Assembly (NCBI GenBank): GCA_003342895.1
Contig: PTFA01000091.1
Span: 1,747,660 to 1,811,659 of the forward strand
DNA from: Casuarius casuarius
Taxonomy: Eukaryota > Chordata > Aves > Casuariiformes > Casuariidae
Length of the DNA: 64,000 bases
Reading direction: 5' to 3'
Below are positions 38,201 through 51,100 of this stretch, in pieces. Position 1 is the stretch's first letter, and the number at the start of each line of letters is the position of its first letter. Made by a program: the position numbers and the translations under genes. Under the pieces are notes generated by a model. The model made no database searches. It saw nothing but the letters and a program-made list of their open reading frames with translations, and had not been told where the DNA came from.

Positions 38201-38689
38201 CTTCACCCCCATCCCACCAAGTATAAATCTAGCTGTTTGACCACCAGAAGCAAAAGAAACGCTTCCTTTCATACACACTAGAGCCACAAAACTGGAAATG
38301 TTGTATTCTAAATTCATACCCAGAATCCCCTCAGATTTCTTCAGAGTGTGGGATCTGCGATTTAAGCACTTTACAACTTTGCAGATTAAAATAAATTCAA
38401 TGAAGTGATTTTTAATTTCTTATTCTATATTGATTTGCTTCTTTCTTTTGGCTTTTTGAGTCTATTTAATTTAGTCCAAACTAATCCAGTTGGTTAGTGG
38501 TAAGAACAGTGGGGGAAGGGGAGAAGAGCCTCTTTCCTAATAGAGAGGCTTGTGTGCTCTACTATCTGCTGTATATAAGTTCTTTGTATCTACAGAAATG
38601 ACAGTACAATGTAATGAGAAATGATTTTGAAGAAGTAATTTAAACCCTANACAATAATGACAGAAAGAGCTAAATAATTAATGTTTCAC

Positions 38690-38798
38690 ATTTTTTTCAG
38701 TGCTTTTCATCTCAAGGAGTCTCTAGACTCCTTGCAGTCTTTATAATTGACAAGAATCAATTCACTCAATGCTCACACATAACCATCTAAAGAGAACA
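38690..38798 (-). mobile_element. MIR/CORE-type SINE tail, reverse
   Basis: CAGTGCTTTTCATCTCAAGG followed by the TCTCTAGACTCCTTGCA segment resembles the reverse complement of the SINE tail ('gcgcttttcatctgaggatctcaaagcactttgca'). CACTCAATGCTCACAC then fits the next block. It contains a perfect 10-bp inverted repeat at 38713-38734. Confidence 0.5.
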
Positions 38799-39007
38799 TA
38801 GACCCNGCTGAGAAAAACATGCAGAGCACAGCAAAAAGTACTGGGACTGGAAGTGAAAAATGTTTCACNGCAGAGGTTTCAGGGACAAGAGATTATTGGT
38901 CAAACTGGAACTTGACTGGTACTCGAGGCTTATTATCTGCATATCTGCAAAAGGTGCCACTGAATGGTTAAAACTCAGCTTTGTCTCCTACTGCTTAGTT
39001 AATATAA

Positions 39008-39112
39008 GTAACCTGATAAAGGAAGTAGATACATGTCTAAACTGTTCGGCAGGAGGCCAGATTAGATGACTAACATAACTTGCTGGCATTCAAAGCTATG
39101 AAAACAGATGCT
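39008..39112 (+). mobile_element. Old CR1-like 3' fragment
   Basis: The sequence GGCAGGAGGCCAGATTAGAT, then GACTAACATAACTTGCTGGC and AAAGCTATGAAAAC, follows the order of the 3' end of ancient amniote CR1 copies: 'ggaggccagactagatga', 'tggtcccttctggcc', 'aaactctatga'. It is much more decayed than the copy at 20945 and belongs to an older subfamily. Only the last 100 or so bases are recognisable. Confidence 0.5.
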
Positions 39113-40479
39113 ATACTCAGTCTCCTGTAAGAGNGACCACTTACTAGTCTTTAACTATGAGCTAGCACCAACAGCACCACAGTACAGACTCAGTCAGCAT
39201 CCTGGCTACTTGTGATTTAACTGAAGTCCTCCTCCCAAGCAAAACTTAATTCAGAAATCCAGTTCCTCTTCTGAAAGGTTTGAGGAGCTTATCACAATCA
39301 TGCAGTGGAACCAGAAATCCTAGGTCACTTACAGCTTGTTTACACACCCTAAACCAGCTGTTGCCAGCAGGCAACAGGCCATGATCAGTGTATCCATCTA
39401 CCTACTGATTCTGTAAGCCTTACATGGTACACAGCTACAGAACAGCTAAGCTGAGAAATACNAACATTAGCAATCATTCTCTTCATGACCGAATGCAAAA
39501 GAAAGGAGCATACTGAGTTACACATACTACAAAGCAGCAGAAACNGAGAGACTTGTTTTTAAAGTGATTCCCATAAAACAACTTACTTTTCCTTTCCCCC
39601 CCTTTTCCCAATTGGAGAGGCAATTTCATTAAATGATTAAGTGTTTTTATTTCTGACTCATAGTTCATAAGACATGAGCATGAATTTCAATTAGTATTTC
39701 TTACTGTGAAAGTGGGATGGGAAGAAAAGATTCCTGAGCAATGTAGCAAGGGTGAGCTAGACTGTGTCCTTGGTACCTTTGGTGCAAATCAGGAGCAACT
39801 TCATTGAATCAGCTGAGCTATACAGATGTCAAACTAGTGCAACACTGGAAGACAACTCAGCAGGTTCAACTTCCCGCTGCTCACGTAGCTTTACTGAAAG
39901 TCAACGAAGTTNACAGTTTGCGTCCATCAGAGCCAAAACCTTCAAAGTTTTAATGCAGAGGAATGCAACTGTATGCTCTCCAAAAGTTTACTTCTTTCCA
40001 CTGATCATTTTCTTTCCAGTAATACTCTGTTCCCATCTTATCTTACCTCTGGCTCCTCAGAGATCGTGGTGTGCTTGTTGCATAAAATAGTGCATCTTAT
40101 TTTTGTCCTTTTTTCTCTTTTCCCCAGCCCATTTGTCTTTGCTGGTGTGCTCAAAGTAAATTAGGCACATCATAGCTATTATATTTCCACTAAAAACACT
40201 TGAGATCTGATCTTAAAATTTTGGGGCTACTCTCCTTGTTGTGCAAAAGTAATGAGAAGACAATGGAGACTAAGGATATTTGACTTAGATTATTCCCATA
40301 ATGTAATGCCATAGATAAGCTGCAGTAATACTTAGCTGGTTTGCCCATACTTCCCCCTAACAAAATGGAATAACCACTCACCTCCTCTCAAAGTATTCAG
40401 AGGGACTGGAAACNTAACATAGAAGTGCAAAGAATGAGATAGAAAACTCTTTCTTTCATTGGTCAGTGAGTGATCCTTG

Positions 40480-40545
40480 TGCAGCTAATCATTTATAAAG
40501 CACCTTGAGAGATGTATATAAACACTGCAAATTACTGCTGTTTTG
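40480..40545 (+). mobile_element. MIR/CORE-type SINE tail
   Basis: TTTATAAAGCACCTTGAGAG, then ATGTATATAAACACTGCAAA and TTACTGCTG, match the SINE tail 'taaagcactttgagatc...gctatataaatgcaaattattatt'. Only the tail is recognisable. Confidence 0.5.
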
Positions 40546-43500
40546 AGGTCCCCCCCGTCCCCCCCATAAGCACCTGATTGAAAAAAGCAGAGCTAAAACA
40601 GAGGCNGCTAAGAAAGACAGTTTGCCACTCCAGCCCTCTATGCTCACCTTTCCAAACAGTTCTCTGGGCTGCAAGTTGGTCACTAGGAAACAAGTCTTTC
40701 AAATATTGATTCTGCTATCAAACTGTCTCATTCCTCCAGACAGACCTTTGCCATTGTAGGGGTCTGTAAGGGCATATTGCATGTTATTTTTGCAATAGTT
40801 TTCTCTGGGCCTTCTCTGCATGCAGATTTTGTAAGGGGAGAAGGGCAATCTTTAAAACAGGTAGAAAGCACAGCTAACTTCAGTGAGCAAGCCAAAGCTA
40901 ACACAGCAGTAAGAAAAAGCAAAAAAGCAACTTGTTTTTGTTATTGAGCAGTTTTAGTTTAATTCTGAAGAAAATTAAAACCAAAGACTACCTTGACTGT
41001 AGCTTCAACCTGTATCTATCTTGGTTTAATCATCCATCTACCTTACTTGAACCAGACTAATTTAAGGACAGGCTTTATTTTACAGTTGAGGCATGACAAT
41101 GACAGACGACTGCTCTTAGTGGCCTCTTTACTCCTCCACTGCTGCTGCTTCATCTTGCAGCAGCAGAGTCCCACATAACAGCTGCTCCAGCAAGAGCTAG
41201 ACTCCCAGCTACAGCTCCTGAAAAACAAGGGGTTTTTTTGTCTAGCGCGCCTAGCAGTGAGCTAGAGCAGTATGAGCATGGGCTTTATTTGCTTGCTCCA
41301 CTCAAGATAGTAACACCTGGCCTGCAGCACTAGCACTCTGAACCACCATGGCTAGTAGGTTTGAACTGTTTCAATTAAACTGATTGGAATACAGCTGTTT
41401 ATAAAGGAGGTCTCAATAAGAAGAAATTTAAGTCCNTTGATACTCAAGAACACTAGTGCTATGATCTTAGCTCATCTTTACCCAAAGACTGCATCATTAG
41501 TGTCCTCCCAAGACTTCAATGGCTGAGGCTGTAACCATTGAGAAGCCTCCATAAACTATTCCTCATCTAATATTGTCCCCTTTATTTGTAATTAATTTTC
41601 TTAATCATGCCAGATTTGTTTCCTGGACTTCAGGACTTTCAGCAATTAGCTCCCCATTTAGAAGGTAGAGCAAAATGCACTGGCTGATACATTTCAGTTT
41701 TTTTTTTAAAATAGGAAGAACTGCAGAGGGGTAAAAATCCCAGACAAACCCATCACTGTATTAATCTTCCAAACATTTTATGGATGGAATCAAACAAGCT
41801 TCCTAAATGACAGCAGCATCTTCTTAGGACTTCATAAATAAACCCATATTCCCTTCCCCCTGTTTGATCAAATCTCAAATAGATTTCAGCTCAGATGCAA
41901 GAGACTTCACACCAACCTTTCAAACTCACAATAGAGTTGAAGCATAGTCAGTTACAGCATCTCAGTTAAGAATGGAAGCTTCCTGACCAACTACAGCAAT
42001 CCAAGCACACTCTTTGGCCACAGGGCTTGCACAACATAGATCAAAGATGAGTTTGGCTAAAGCCCATAGAGGCAGATTATAGATGCTCAGTACCAAGTCA
42101 TAGCCTTGCACATCTACATGGTAACTTCCACTAAGCCTCAACTCCATGTTCCTTTGGGACAGAAATAAGTCAGTCAATTGCATCTCCAGCAGGGGACATC
42201 CATTCTTCAGCTTGATCTGCTGTCCATTCACTTTTCCTTTTATCACTTGCAAATAAGAACAGCATGGATGATGGCCACTGCTACTGAGTGCCACTGATTC
42301 ATTTCTATCCCTATGTTGATTTCAGATTGATCAGTGAGCTGAAGCAGTTCCTCAAAATCTGTTTCAACAAAACTATCCCTAATGCCTCTGTGCTGATGTT
42401 TTAAAATGCAGAATGCAGAACTCACCTTCCTTTGTGATTTCTTTACGCTGCTCAGTGAATCTATTATTTATCTCATAATACTGACCCAAACCCTTTTCCT
42501 AGAGCTCTGTTGTGCCACTACAGAATAGCATGAGCAAGGGAGGTCAAAAATCAAAGCTGTGGTCTAACAGGAAATACTAATGCAAAAGTCAAACTTAGAA
42601 ACATTATTCCTGTCTTACATATGAAGGATTTCATGACAGGAAGACTAAGGTTCTTAGCCTTTTCTCATCAATTCAAAGATGTCAAATCCTAGAATTAAAC
42701 CTTATGACCTAGTCCTGCATCTTAAAGGCAAGACACTTCTTTCCATTTGCACAGATGCACAACATACACAATCTCTCAGAAAAGACTGCCTGGAAAGGTT
42801 GTTCTGATGGCTTGACATCAACAGCTCTAGGTAGAGAAAGCAGTTTCCCTGCTCTCCTTCCCCAGGCAGAACCAGTATGAAATACTGTTTGAGCTTCCAT
42901 GTACCAGGAGTGACTATTTTTCTCTCCCTAGGCACTGGCAGAGTGAGTTAGCTGTCTCCTGACCAGGTCAGCAGCTGAATGTGTCCTAATAAATATTCCT
43001 CAGTTGTCCAGACTAATTACTTGTGATAAAGGCCAAATACATGATTCTGACAGGGATGTCCTTACAAGTTTATGTGGCTTGTAAAACTGTCAGGGCAAAT
43101 GCCTTTTTATATTTTCATACTTCAAGTTGAGCTAACAAGTCAGGTAATTACTAAGGGAATCAGCTTGGATATCTCATTTGATAATGACTCTGATCACTGA
43201 TTCTCCCTCCTTCCATAGCACTGTTTAACTGAGTTCTTCTGGGGTTTCTCCCAAGAAAGGGAAGAGAACTGTGGTAAATACAGGAAGCGTGATGTGAGCT
43301 CAGCACAAATGATATGCTATCCTGCTGCTCCTGAAAAGGTGCATTAGAAAAATAAAACAAAGGTTTGTGAATATAGTTCTGGTGGAAGCAACAGATTACA
43401 GACCAGAGTGATATTCTTGGCTTGTTCTCAGAATCAGGATAGCACAAGCCCTGGAGACAAATTCCTCCCCCCCACACACTCCTCTTTGAAAGCATACACT

Positions 43501-43811
43501 ACCAGCCAAAACTCAGCCTAAAAGTCCTAGCCATAGCTGAAAAGAAGCAGGTAGTGCAGCTGGTGTGTCGGTATGTTGTTTTAGTTATACCAGTGGCTTT
43601 GGCAACATGGACACCCTTTGTATCAGGGAATGTCTCGATACCTACAGTAAGGCTATCCGCATCAAAAAACCACTTGTAAGGAAACCACTTTAGTCTTTAC
43701 TGACCTGGGCTGAACTGACAGCATCAAATCAAGTCCATTTTGCAGTAGCCCAGCATGAGTCAAAACTAGCAAGAGGGAAAATAACATTTTCTACTCTAGA
43801 AAGAGGTGAAC
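40546..43811. other. Non-coding stretch, unassigned
   Basis: C7-GT-C7 at 40550-40565 is a low-complexity tract. A weak MIR-like reversed core may lie near 42,600 (ATTATTCCTGTCTTACATAT). The 110-codon minus frame at 41962-42294 has no recognisable homology. Otherwise I see nothing. Confidence 0.5.
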
Positions 43812-43975
43812 ACAATATACCTGTGCCTGTTTATTACCTGCAGTCTGTTATACCAGCAATAATTCAAGGTAATATACTTAGGACCTTTTATTATGCAGTC
43901 TGTTGAGCAGCCAGTTCAGTTACATACNTGTATGTTTATTATGTAGTCTGTTGTACTGCAGTACAATTAAGCCAC
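43812..43975. repeat. Degenerate tandem repeat, three units of about 50 bp
   Basis: A block built around TTATTA-(C)TGCAGTCTGTT recurs near 43831, 43888 and 43937 (the third as TTATTATGTAGTCTGTT), each preceded by an ATATAC/ACATAC box. The periods are about 55 and 48 bases. Units have drifted and differ by indels, so the array is old. No coding frame runs through. Confidence 0.6.
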
Positions 43976-45267
43976 TTTTTATGCAAAAGAGCTGTGAGAT
44001 TTTACATCTTCAAGCCAAATATTACATCTTTTACAGGAAATTCATCTTCTCTTGGGCTATCCCATTTTTCTAACACTTCCATTCTTTACACCAGACTTGC
44101 CTAACTGCTTGTTCTGACCAAAGGAAACTCCATATAGCTGTCGTCCTTTCTGACAGCCCTGTGGCTTCACTGGCTTAGAGCAACATCATGTCTTCTTGTA
44201 TCACACTATCTCAATCAAAANGCAGACATGGAACGCCTATTTGATGCTATAAGGCAGCAAAGGGCCAGCAACACAAAGCTTCCTGTTTCAAAGGAAACAT
44301 CTCTGCAAAGCATGTTTCAGCTACAATTCCTTTTTTCCTGTTCTGTGTTGTTACAAGTGTATCAAATAGCATTCCACCTGAAAGGTATATGTGGTAGTGA
44401 ACAAACTAAATATACAAGACCAGTATGTTGCAAGGAAGTCTGAGGACCTGACATAGCTCAGCAAAAAACAGAAACAGAACTTCAGCAGGTGAATGTGAAG
44501 AGCCTGGTTTACCNAATTTGACATGTTCAGAGACCTATCTAAAACAGAAGTCTCAAATCACAACTGTTCTGCAGTTATCTACCGAAATAGGACAAACTCA
44601 CCTGTAACATCCAGTAACAAATGCAACCATCATCTTGCACTGTGCCCCATTGTAATCTAGGAACAGCAGTCAGGGACAGCAGCTTCAGTTTTCCCACTGA
44701 CTACAGCATACAGAATTGAAAGGAAATACAATATCAACAAATCCAGTGTATTAAACTCTACACGAAAGGAATCATGAAACAAGAGTCCCTCTGACACTAT
44801 TTTGAGAGTTTAAGTAGGACTTCAGAGACAGGGTCTTCACACACAAAAGGCTAAATTTCGCTCAAGGAAAAAAAAAAAGACAGGAGCACCGGTAGTCACC
44901 AATATGCACCCCAAGAATCTTTCTAAATTCCACCCTCAGACTTCAGGGGTATCTCAGATTAGCTTCCATTCAAAGCCAGTTCGTTCCAGTAACACAAAAT
45001 AGGAAAAATTTGGAGTAATTCTGCTCTTATGTGATTATACTTGATTAATTTTTTTCTACCTGTTAGTGCATATTCAATTCAAAGTTTTCATGGCCATAAA
45101 AAATTTGTGCTAGAAGGAATTAACTTCCCCTTGTTCTGCTAATAGAGTAATTTTCCACTTGTCACTAAAAGTCAAGGTAGGTCGTGTTTGTAGGAACGGT
45201 TACATGAGAGGAAAGGATTTGCTGCAGGACAGAGTACTTAGTTATCACAGAATGTCAAAGAATTCCA

Positions 45268-45388
45268 TAAAATTATCATCATCCTTATTTTACAAAGGAC
45301 CCTGTGATAAAGCAATTCACCTAAAGATCCCCCACTATATTAGAGAAAGAGATGGAAACAAAGCAGAACTTGGGAAAGCCCAGTTACC
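45268..45388 (-). mobile_element. MIR/CORE-type SINE, reverse
   Basis: ATTATCATCATCCTTATTTT with ACAAAGGA is the reversed MIR core. Further along, AAAGCAATTCACCTAAAGAT, then AGAAAGAGATGG and AACTTGGGAAAGCCCAG, follow the reversed head ('aagtgacttgcccaaggtc...agtggcagagctgggatt'). The order is preserved over about 120 bases. Confidence 0.6.
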
Positions 45389-45875
45389 ATACTAGCTGGA
45401 AGCTACAACTTGCAGTAGACAGAGGAGCAGTTTCACTTAGTATGGTAGGCTGATACAGAAGTTCATCGCTGCCNCTACATAAAGAACTGCTGCTCCTCTC
45501 TTCCCTTCTTGCTCCTCACCTCCATCAGCCCTCAAAGCTGCTGACTTCTCTGAAAACCANTTCATTTCATTGGTGTCAAAACTAGCCCAGGGAAGAAAAG
45601 AATGAGAANCCAGTTTTCTGCCAGAGCCACCACAAGAGAAAACGAAATGAAACACCATGCCTAGAAGCAGGGGAGGGAGGGGGAGCAAGACCTCTCCCCT
45701 TCCCCTAAGCTGCTAGGAAGGTTGACCTGGCTCCAGAACTACAAATCTACATGCCAGTATGCCACATGGCAAGCCAAGTGGGTGCATTACTGTCCATCAT
45801 AGGGTAGAAGTGCATTTAATTTTTCCAGATAATAGTGTTAAAGTTTTGGAAGTCAGTATCTTTCAGAGCACTTTT

Positions 45876-45913
45876 GGGGGGGGGGGAGCAGTTGGGGATG
45901 GGGAAGGGAAGGG
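45876..45913 (+). repeat. G-rich tract with G-quadruplex potential
   Basis: A run of eleven G (45876-45886) is followed by GGGGATGGGGAAGGGAAGGG at 45894-45913, that is four G tracts of 3-4 separated by two bases. This satisfies the usual quadruplex pattern without using the G11 run. Confidence 0.8.
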
Positions 45914-46037
45914 AATTCCACCCACCTTTGGTAGCCCCAGCTTGCCAATTATGCAAGGATAAATATTCCTGGCTTACTCAAATCACATTAAGGTTCCTCC
46001 ATATGCCACAAATCCTTCACAAGACTGAAGTAAAAGC

Positions 46038-46125
46038 TTCATCATCTCTCTATGNCTCAATTTCCTCTTCCATGAAAGGGGATTACAGTATCCTTTCTTT
46101 CACAGATCCCTTCAATCATTAAAGG
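46038..46125 (+). mobile_element. MIR/CORE-type SINE fragment
   Basis: TCTCTATG, one uncalled base, then CTCAATTTCCTCTTCCATGA and AAGGGGATTACAGTATCC match 'ctctgtgcctcagtttcctcatctgtaaaatggggataatagtacc' of MIR. Confidence 0.6.
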
Positions 46126-48033
46126 GCATGACCTGATAAAATGGTGCTCTGATTTCAAGCAATGACTATAGGCATTAGTCTAATACAAATAAAACTTGCA
46201 ATTACAGACCAATGACTGGTAGACCCATTCCAGATAACACATCCCCTCCTCATACCCCACCTCCACATTCTCCCTGGCCTATGTTGCAGCTAGGCCTTCT
46301 TTAGAAGCAATCAGCCTTGAACTCCTTTGCCTCTTCAGGAATGCAGCAGGGTTATGAGAGCACAGTTCTATCTATATGGAAATGCAGATTTCAAATATAT
46401 CCATCCTAGTAATCAAATCCAGAGGAAACAATCCCCTAATATGGAGCTAATAAAAGTTGATTTTAAGTCAGCCTGAAGCTGTAAGCAATAAGGAGCAGAT
46501 TTATAATGGTGGCTTTTGTTATTGCTGTTTTTGTTCTTTACAGTCTATACCAGCAGAAACCTATTGGTCAGCTTGCTACTGAATTGACCTGCAGTCCCTA
46601 ACCTCACTTAGTTCAATCCATGTTTCTTCTTGCATTCAAATTACTCTAAATGTATCCACCTACACACAGAGAGGTTGGGTAAATCATGGTAGCTTAACTT
46701 CAATAAAATTAGCTGATGAGAAACAAAGCATCTAGCCCTATTTTTCTTCACATTCCCCACTTTTGCACTTGCAAGCGCACACTGTACTGTTAGAAAAGAA
46801 TAGCACCAGCCCCTAGAATTATTGATCAGTCATTGGAATCCTGTTTCAGGCAGTGATGAGTGTTAACTTCAGGGTCATAGAAACAGTCAGTGTAACTAGG
46901 ACAGATACAAAACATGAGGAGCCCTGTGTCTTTTAATATGGTCACTGCTTCCTCCCTCCCCCTTGTTCACATAGATCTTTAGCTGTAAAAAGCAGTGAAA
47001 AGGATGCACACATACTGAAAACTGAGAATCGATCTGTTCTCAGTGGTGCAAGGAGTTGTTTCCACAAAAACATAGAACAAAATCCAATGANGCAGACAAG
47101 GTCTGGCAAGTCCAAGTAGTTTACCAAGATGCAAGCAGAAGCCAGCTGAGGAACACAGAGCATATTTAAAAAGAGGTGGAAAAAATCAATCCAGATCACC
47201 CCCAGTGGAATCAGTCTGGCAGTATGTAAGAAACANACATCCTTCCATCCCAGTAATTTCCAGAGGATTAAGTCACCTTTATTAAATCCTTTTGGTCCAG
47301 TTTTATCTATGGTAAAAGCATCATTTAAAATGGAGTCACTCAGATTGTTTTGACCTTTTACAACAAAGACACTACTTCCAGAATAATTGCAGTACAATTA
47401 TGGTCCAATATTGGCACCTACCACCTATTCAGATAAGCATTATCTATAAAATTCACATGATTGAAAATAGTGTCAATCAATACACTTGGATTCCAACAGG
47501 ATATTCAAGATCAGGGAGAACACAGGTCAGTATGTCACTTAAGCTTCTAGTTACATGAATTAACAATATTTTGCTGTAGCAAAACAAAACCACAAACAAA
47601 TAAAAGCTAATTTTAAAGACAGATAACCTCTGAGACCTTAAATATCACGCCAGTCCATCTAGAACCTTCTTACAATCAAATCAGCTGGTGGCAGAGTCAT
47701 ACAAGTACCTCAGGAGAGCTCATACAGATTACCAAGTGACATGCACATGAGCCTCAAAGTCTCTGGGTTTTTGTCTGCTGTGTCTTTTTGTACAGCCAAA
47801 CTTAAAGACAGATCCTTCCAGTTTACCCTCCATCACACAGCTCTGAATGACTTGAGTGGTTAGGACAGAACAGTCCTACTCTCAACCAGTTTTGTTGCCA
47901 GTGCTTAAATCTTTCAACTGTACAAAGCATGTTTCTCTAAACCCTATTTCATGCAGGCCTGAGCAATGACATCATACAAAATACAGCAGGGAACAGTCCT
48001 AAGCAACCTGTTCAAGACAGTGCTCAGGTGTGC

Positions 48034-48190
48034 CTATGACCAGGCCCCTAACAAGACAGAATTTGGGGGTACTGAAGTCAACAGAAGTCCTCTACTCAGC
48101 AGAGCCAAACACCCACCCAGCTGAAGCCCTCTGTCTTCAAAACACCCAGAGACAGAAATCTAGCCTAGTACCATTTACATCAGTGGAGCC
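48034..48190 (+). repeat. Possible palindromic repeat remnant
   Basis: GACCAGGCCCCTAACAAGAC, then TACTGAAGTCAACAGAAGTC, and further on CATTTACATCAGTGGAGCC contain the hallmark pieces of the same repeat group in a plausible order, but with long unrelated stretches between them. Confidence 0.35.
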
Positions 48191-51100
48191 ATGTAGCTTT
48201 TTATCAGTTCAAAGTCTGACTTAAGATTCTGTACTAAGTTTCCCCTGTATATAACAGCTTAACAAGGCATCATGTTCAGAATACTGCATATACATTCACA
48301 GGTTTGCTGGTTCACTCNAGCTTTCAGTGCTGCAAATAAATCCTGAGGAAAAAGCAACAATATCTACAGTATGTGTCTAAATATTCCTTCATTGACATTT
48401 AACTCTTAACAGAAACAAGGCAGTACTGTGCATGCTAGAGTAGGGACNCAGCAGAAATCAATGACTGAAAACCCCTTCCCCCAACTCATTTCAAGAACTC
48501 CCAAATTTTACTCTTATGTCTCTTACTGACTTTTTCTTTGAAGATAAGCAAGCTGTTTCCCTGCTGTGGGCTTGCTCAAAGATTGAGCAAAGCTTATACA
48601 ATAAGAGCCATATAAGGCTTTAGTATAATACAAAAATCTAGAAATACAAACTGGCAAAGTTCTTATGCTTCAGTTCTATTCTGCCCAAGATAGAACATAT
48701 TTTACAAACTCTTTGCCTTTCCCAGAGTGCACTCTCCTCTCTATTTGCATGCAGAGATCTTCCTTCAGCATAGACGCATCTCCTCCACATATTATCTGTC
48801 TTATTTTAAACCCCTTCCTATAAGCTCCAAGGGCTTCTCCACTTTGATTGTACAATACATCCATAAAACTAACATGCAAAATGTGATCTTAGTGTCCAAT
48901 AGTTAAGTTGAATCCAAACACAAGAACTCACTGACATTAAGGTTAACAGCCTAATCTGTTGGCAGAAGACAGCCATGGAAGGCAGGGTAGTGGTACTAAA
49001 CGCTTTATTGAGGATCAAAGTACATTGTGGAACAGTGTCTTGGTGCCATATCTGTTAACAGCAGTGGCATCTACATAGCCTTTGAGTAACACCTACTTTT
49101 GGAAAACACACAGATCTTGGTTAACCATACTATACTCTGCATATTCTGCTCAACTGTACACCTGTGGCAGCATCAGACCACATAGCAGCCAGATTTTTCT
49201 GGCACAGGGATGTGAATCCCAAGTGGCATGCCACGAGCAGGTCTTACCTACAGCTGAAGTTCAGCTTGGTTCCCCTCCACACAGACATATTTCTTCACTA
49301 ATAAAGTCTCATTGCTTTGCACATTTATAACAAAAGTGTAGTAACTTGCATATTCCTANCAATGCAAAGAACAGGACCATGGCTTTCAGGTGCTAGACAG
49401 TCCTTTCCTGAAATCTGAGATAACTGTAAGGGAGAAGAACCCAAAGGCCTGTGTTGTTTCTTTGAATAACTGAGAAAGTAACAGGTTTTAGTGATGCTGA
49501 TTCATAATTCCTGGATTGTACAGAGCTAGTGCGCTATTCTCCTAAGTTTGTTTTCAGTAGAAACATACTGTATCTACTGCCAATATTTCTGGATGTTGCC
49601 CAACTCCGCAGGAATTCCCTCTGGGGACAGAGGGATTTCTGCAACTTCTGATCTTAAGAACAACCGCTATGATTTTTCCAGGGGACAAGGCAAATGCAAT
49701 TACAACAGCCCTTTAAGTGGAAAGCAGCTGCNGCCCAAAGTATTAGGTACTGCTATTTCATGGAGTAAGAGTTTACCATTTAGACAACAGAAGAGCAGNC
49801 TTCAGATTAAGCTTTCAACCTTTTTTTAATTGATCTTTCACTCTACAAACCTGCTAGGAATATTCTTAATCTTACTCTCATCCTTGCCAGGACTACTTAG
49901 TCCGCAAGCATGTATAGACATTACTAGAAACCAGAGAGCAGTACAGACAAAAAGGAAAAAAGCTCCAAAATGAGATTAATGTATTATTTTTGTCCTTTCA
50001 CCATTTCAATTGGAAAAAATCCTGTAAATCAGGGCAGTAAGGTCACACCCATGACTTCACAGCAGGCAGACCAATGAACTATTTGCTGCACAGGGTATGT
50101 TTATTTGGCCAATGTGCAGGTTTCTATTTTGCNAAGGAGTTTCAAATCAATACCCAGCCATTGAGACTTCTGAGCTGCTTCACTCATGCATATTTCTGTC
50201 TTGTGGCAAAAAAGGGTGTCAGTGTAGTTAAAATGCTAGGCCATCCTCCCTCCCACCTTAATTCAGAATACACATAAAGGAGGTAGTGAAAGTCTCTATT
50301 GGAGATGACACATGGAACACCCAAGAGCTCTGTCTTCAAAATCTTTACCACTCGGACTTCTGTAGCTTTCACCTTCAGTGCCATACATTCTCAAAGTTGC
50401 CCACATAACTCAAGAAACCTTGGATTTTTGCATGCAGCATGGCAGAACATGTGTCCTGGTAGCAAGGGCTAGCCCCAGAAACAACTGCAGGCTACACAAA
50501 GAATGAGGTTATTTAAANCACAGTTTTGCATCAATTTCTGCCAAACCTTGAAGTACACAACTCCAAATGAAGCCTACTTATCTATACAGGCACCCACAAT
50601 TTTTATAAGTTAGGTGCATCAATCTCTCCTAGTGTACAAGAGAACCACTTGTTCCAATAGAATTCAGAACGCAGGACTTACNGACTTGGAAGAACATATA
50701 TCCCTCTCTGTCCTCTTAAATATTTAAGTTGCCAGTTTGTCAGCATAGCAATGACACTTAAGCCATTTTCTTTTCCGTACTCCCATTTTTTGCTATAGGC
50801 AAATAGGACTGTTCTGCCTGGTATAGCTGCCCTTATAGTCCCTTACTGTGCCTGTCACAACAGGCAAAACCTGATTTTGGGTACAAACACTGGAAACAGC
50901 TTCATACTGTTATTGCTAATTTAAGATGAGGTAATAAAAGCTTGTTGAGTTACAGCAAAGCAAGACAGACTTCATTTAAAGGAGAAAAATAAGTCACACT
51001 TCCTCTGTTACTCTTCATTAGAAAGACAAGTTCTTTTAAAAGGCCCCCAAAGGTTTCCAAGAGGTTGGCAGGACTAATAAATGAGGGAAGCATTTTAATG

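Larger units (their letters stand above)
30906..38689. other. Non-coding stretch, mostly unassigned
   Basis: Two MIR-like remnants (33.5 and 35.1 kb) are the only nameable items. A 115-codon minus frame at 36071-36418 starts with GTG and ends at TAG. It has a balanced amino acid make-up but no domain that I recognise. Confidence 0.5.

Noticed and set aside
46942..47397. 151-codon minus frame
   Set aside because: It contains two uncalled bases and no known domain; length is compatible with chance.
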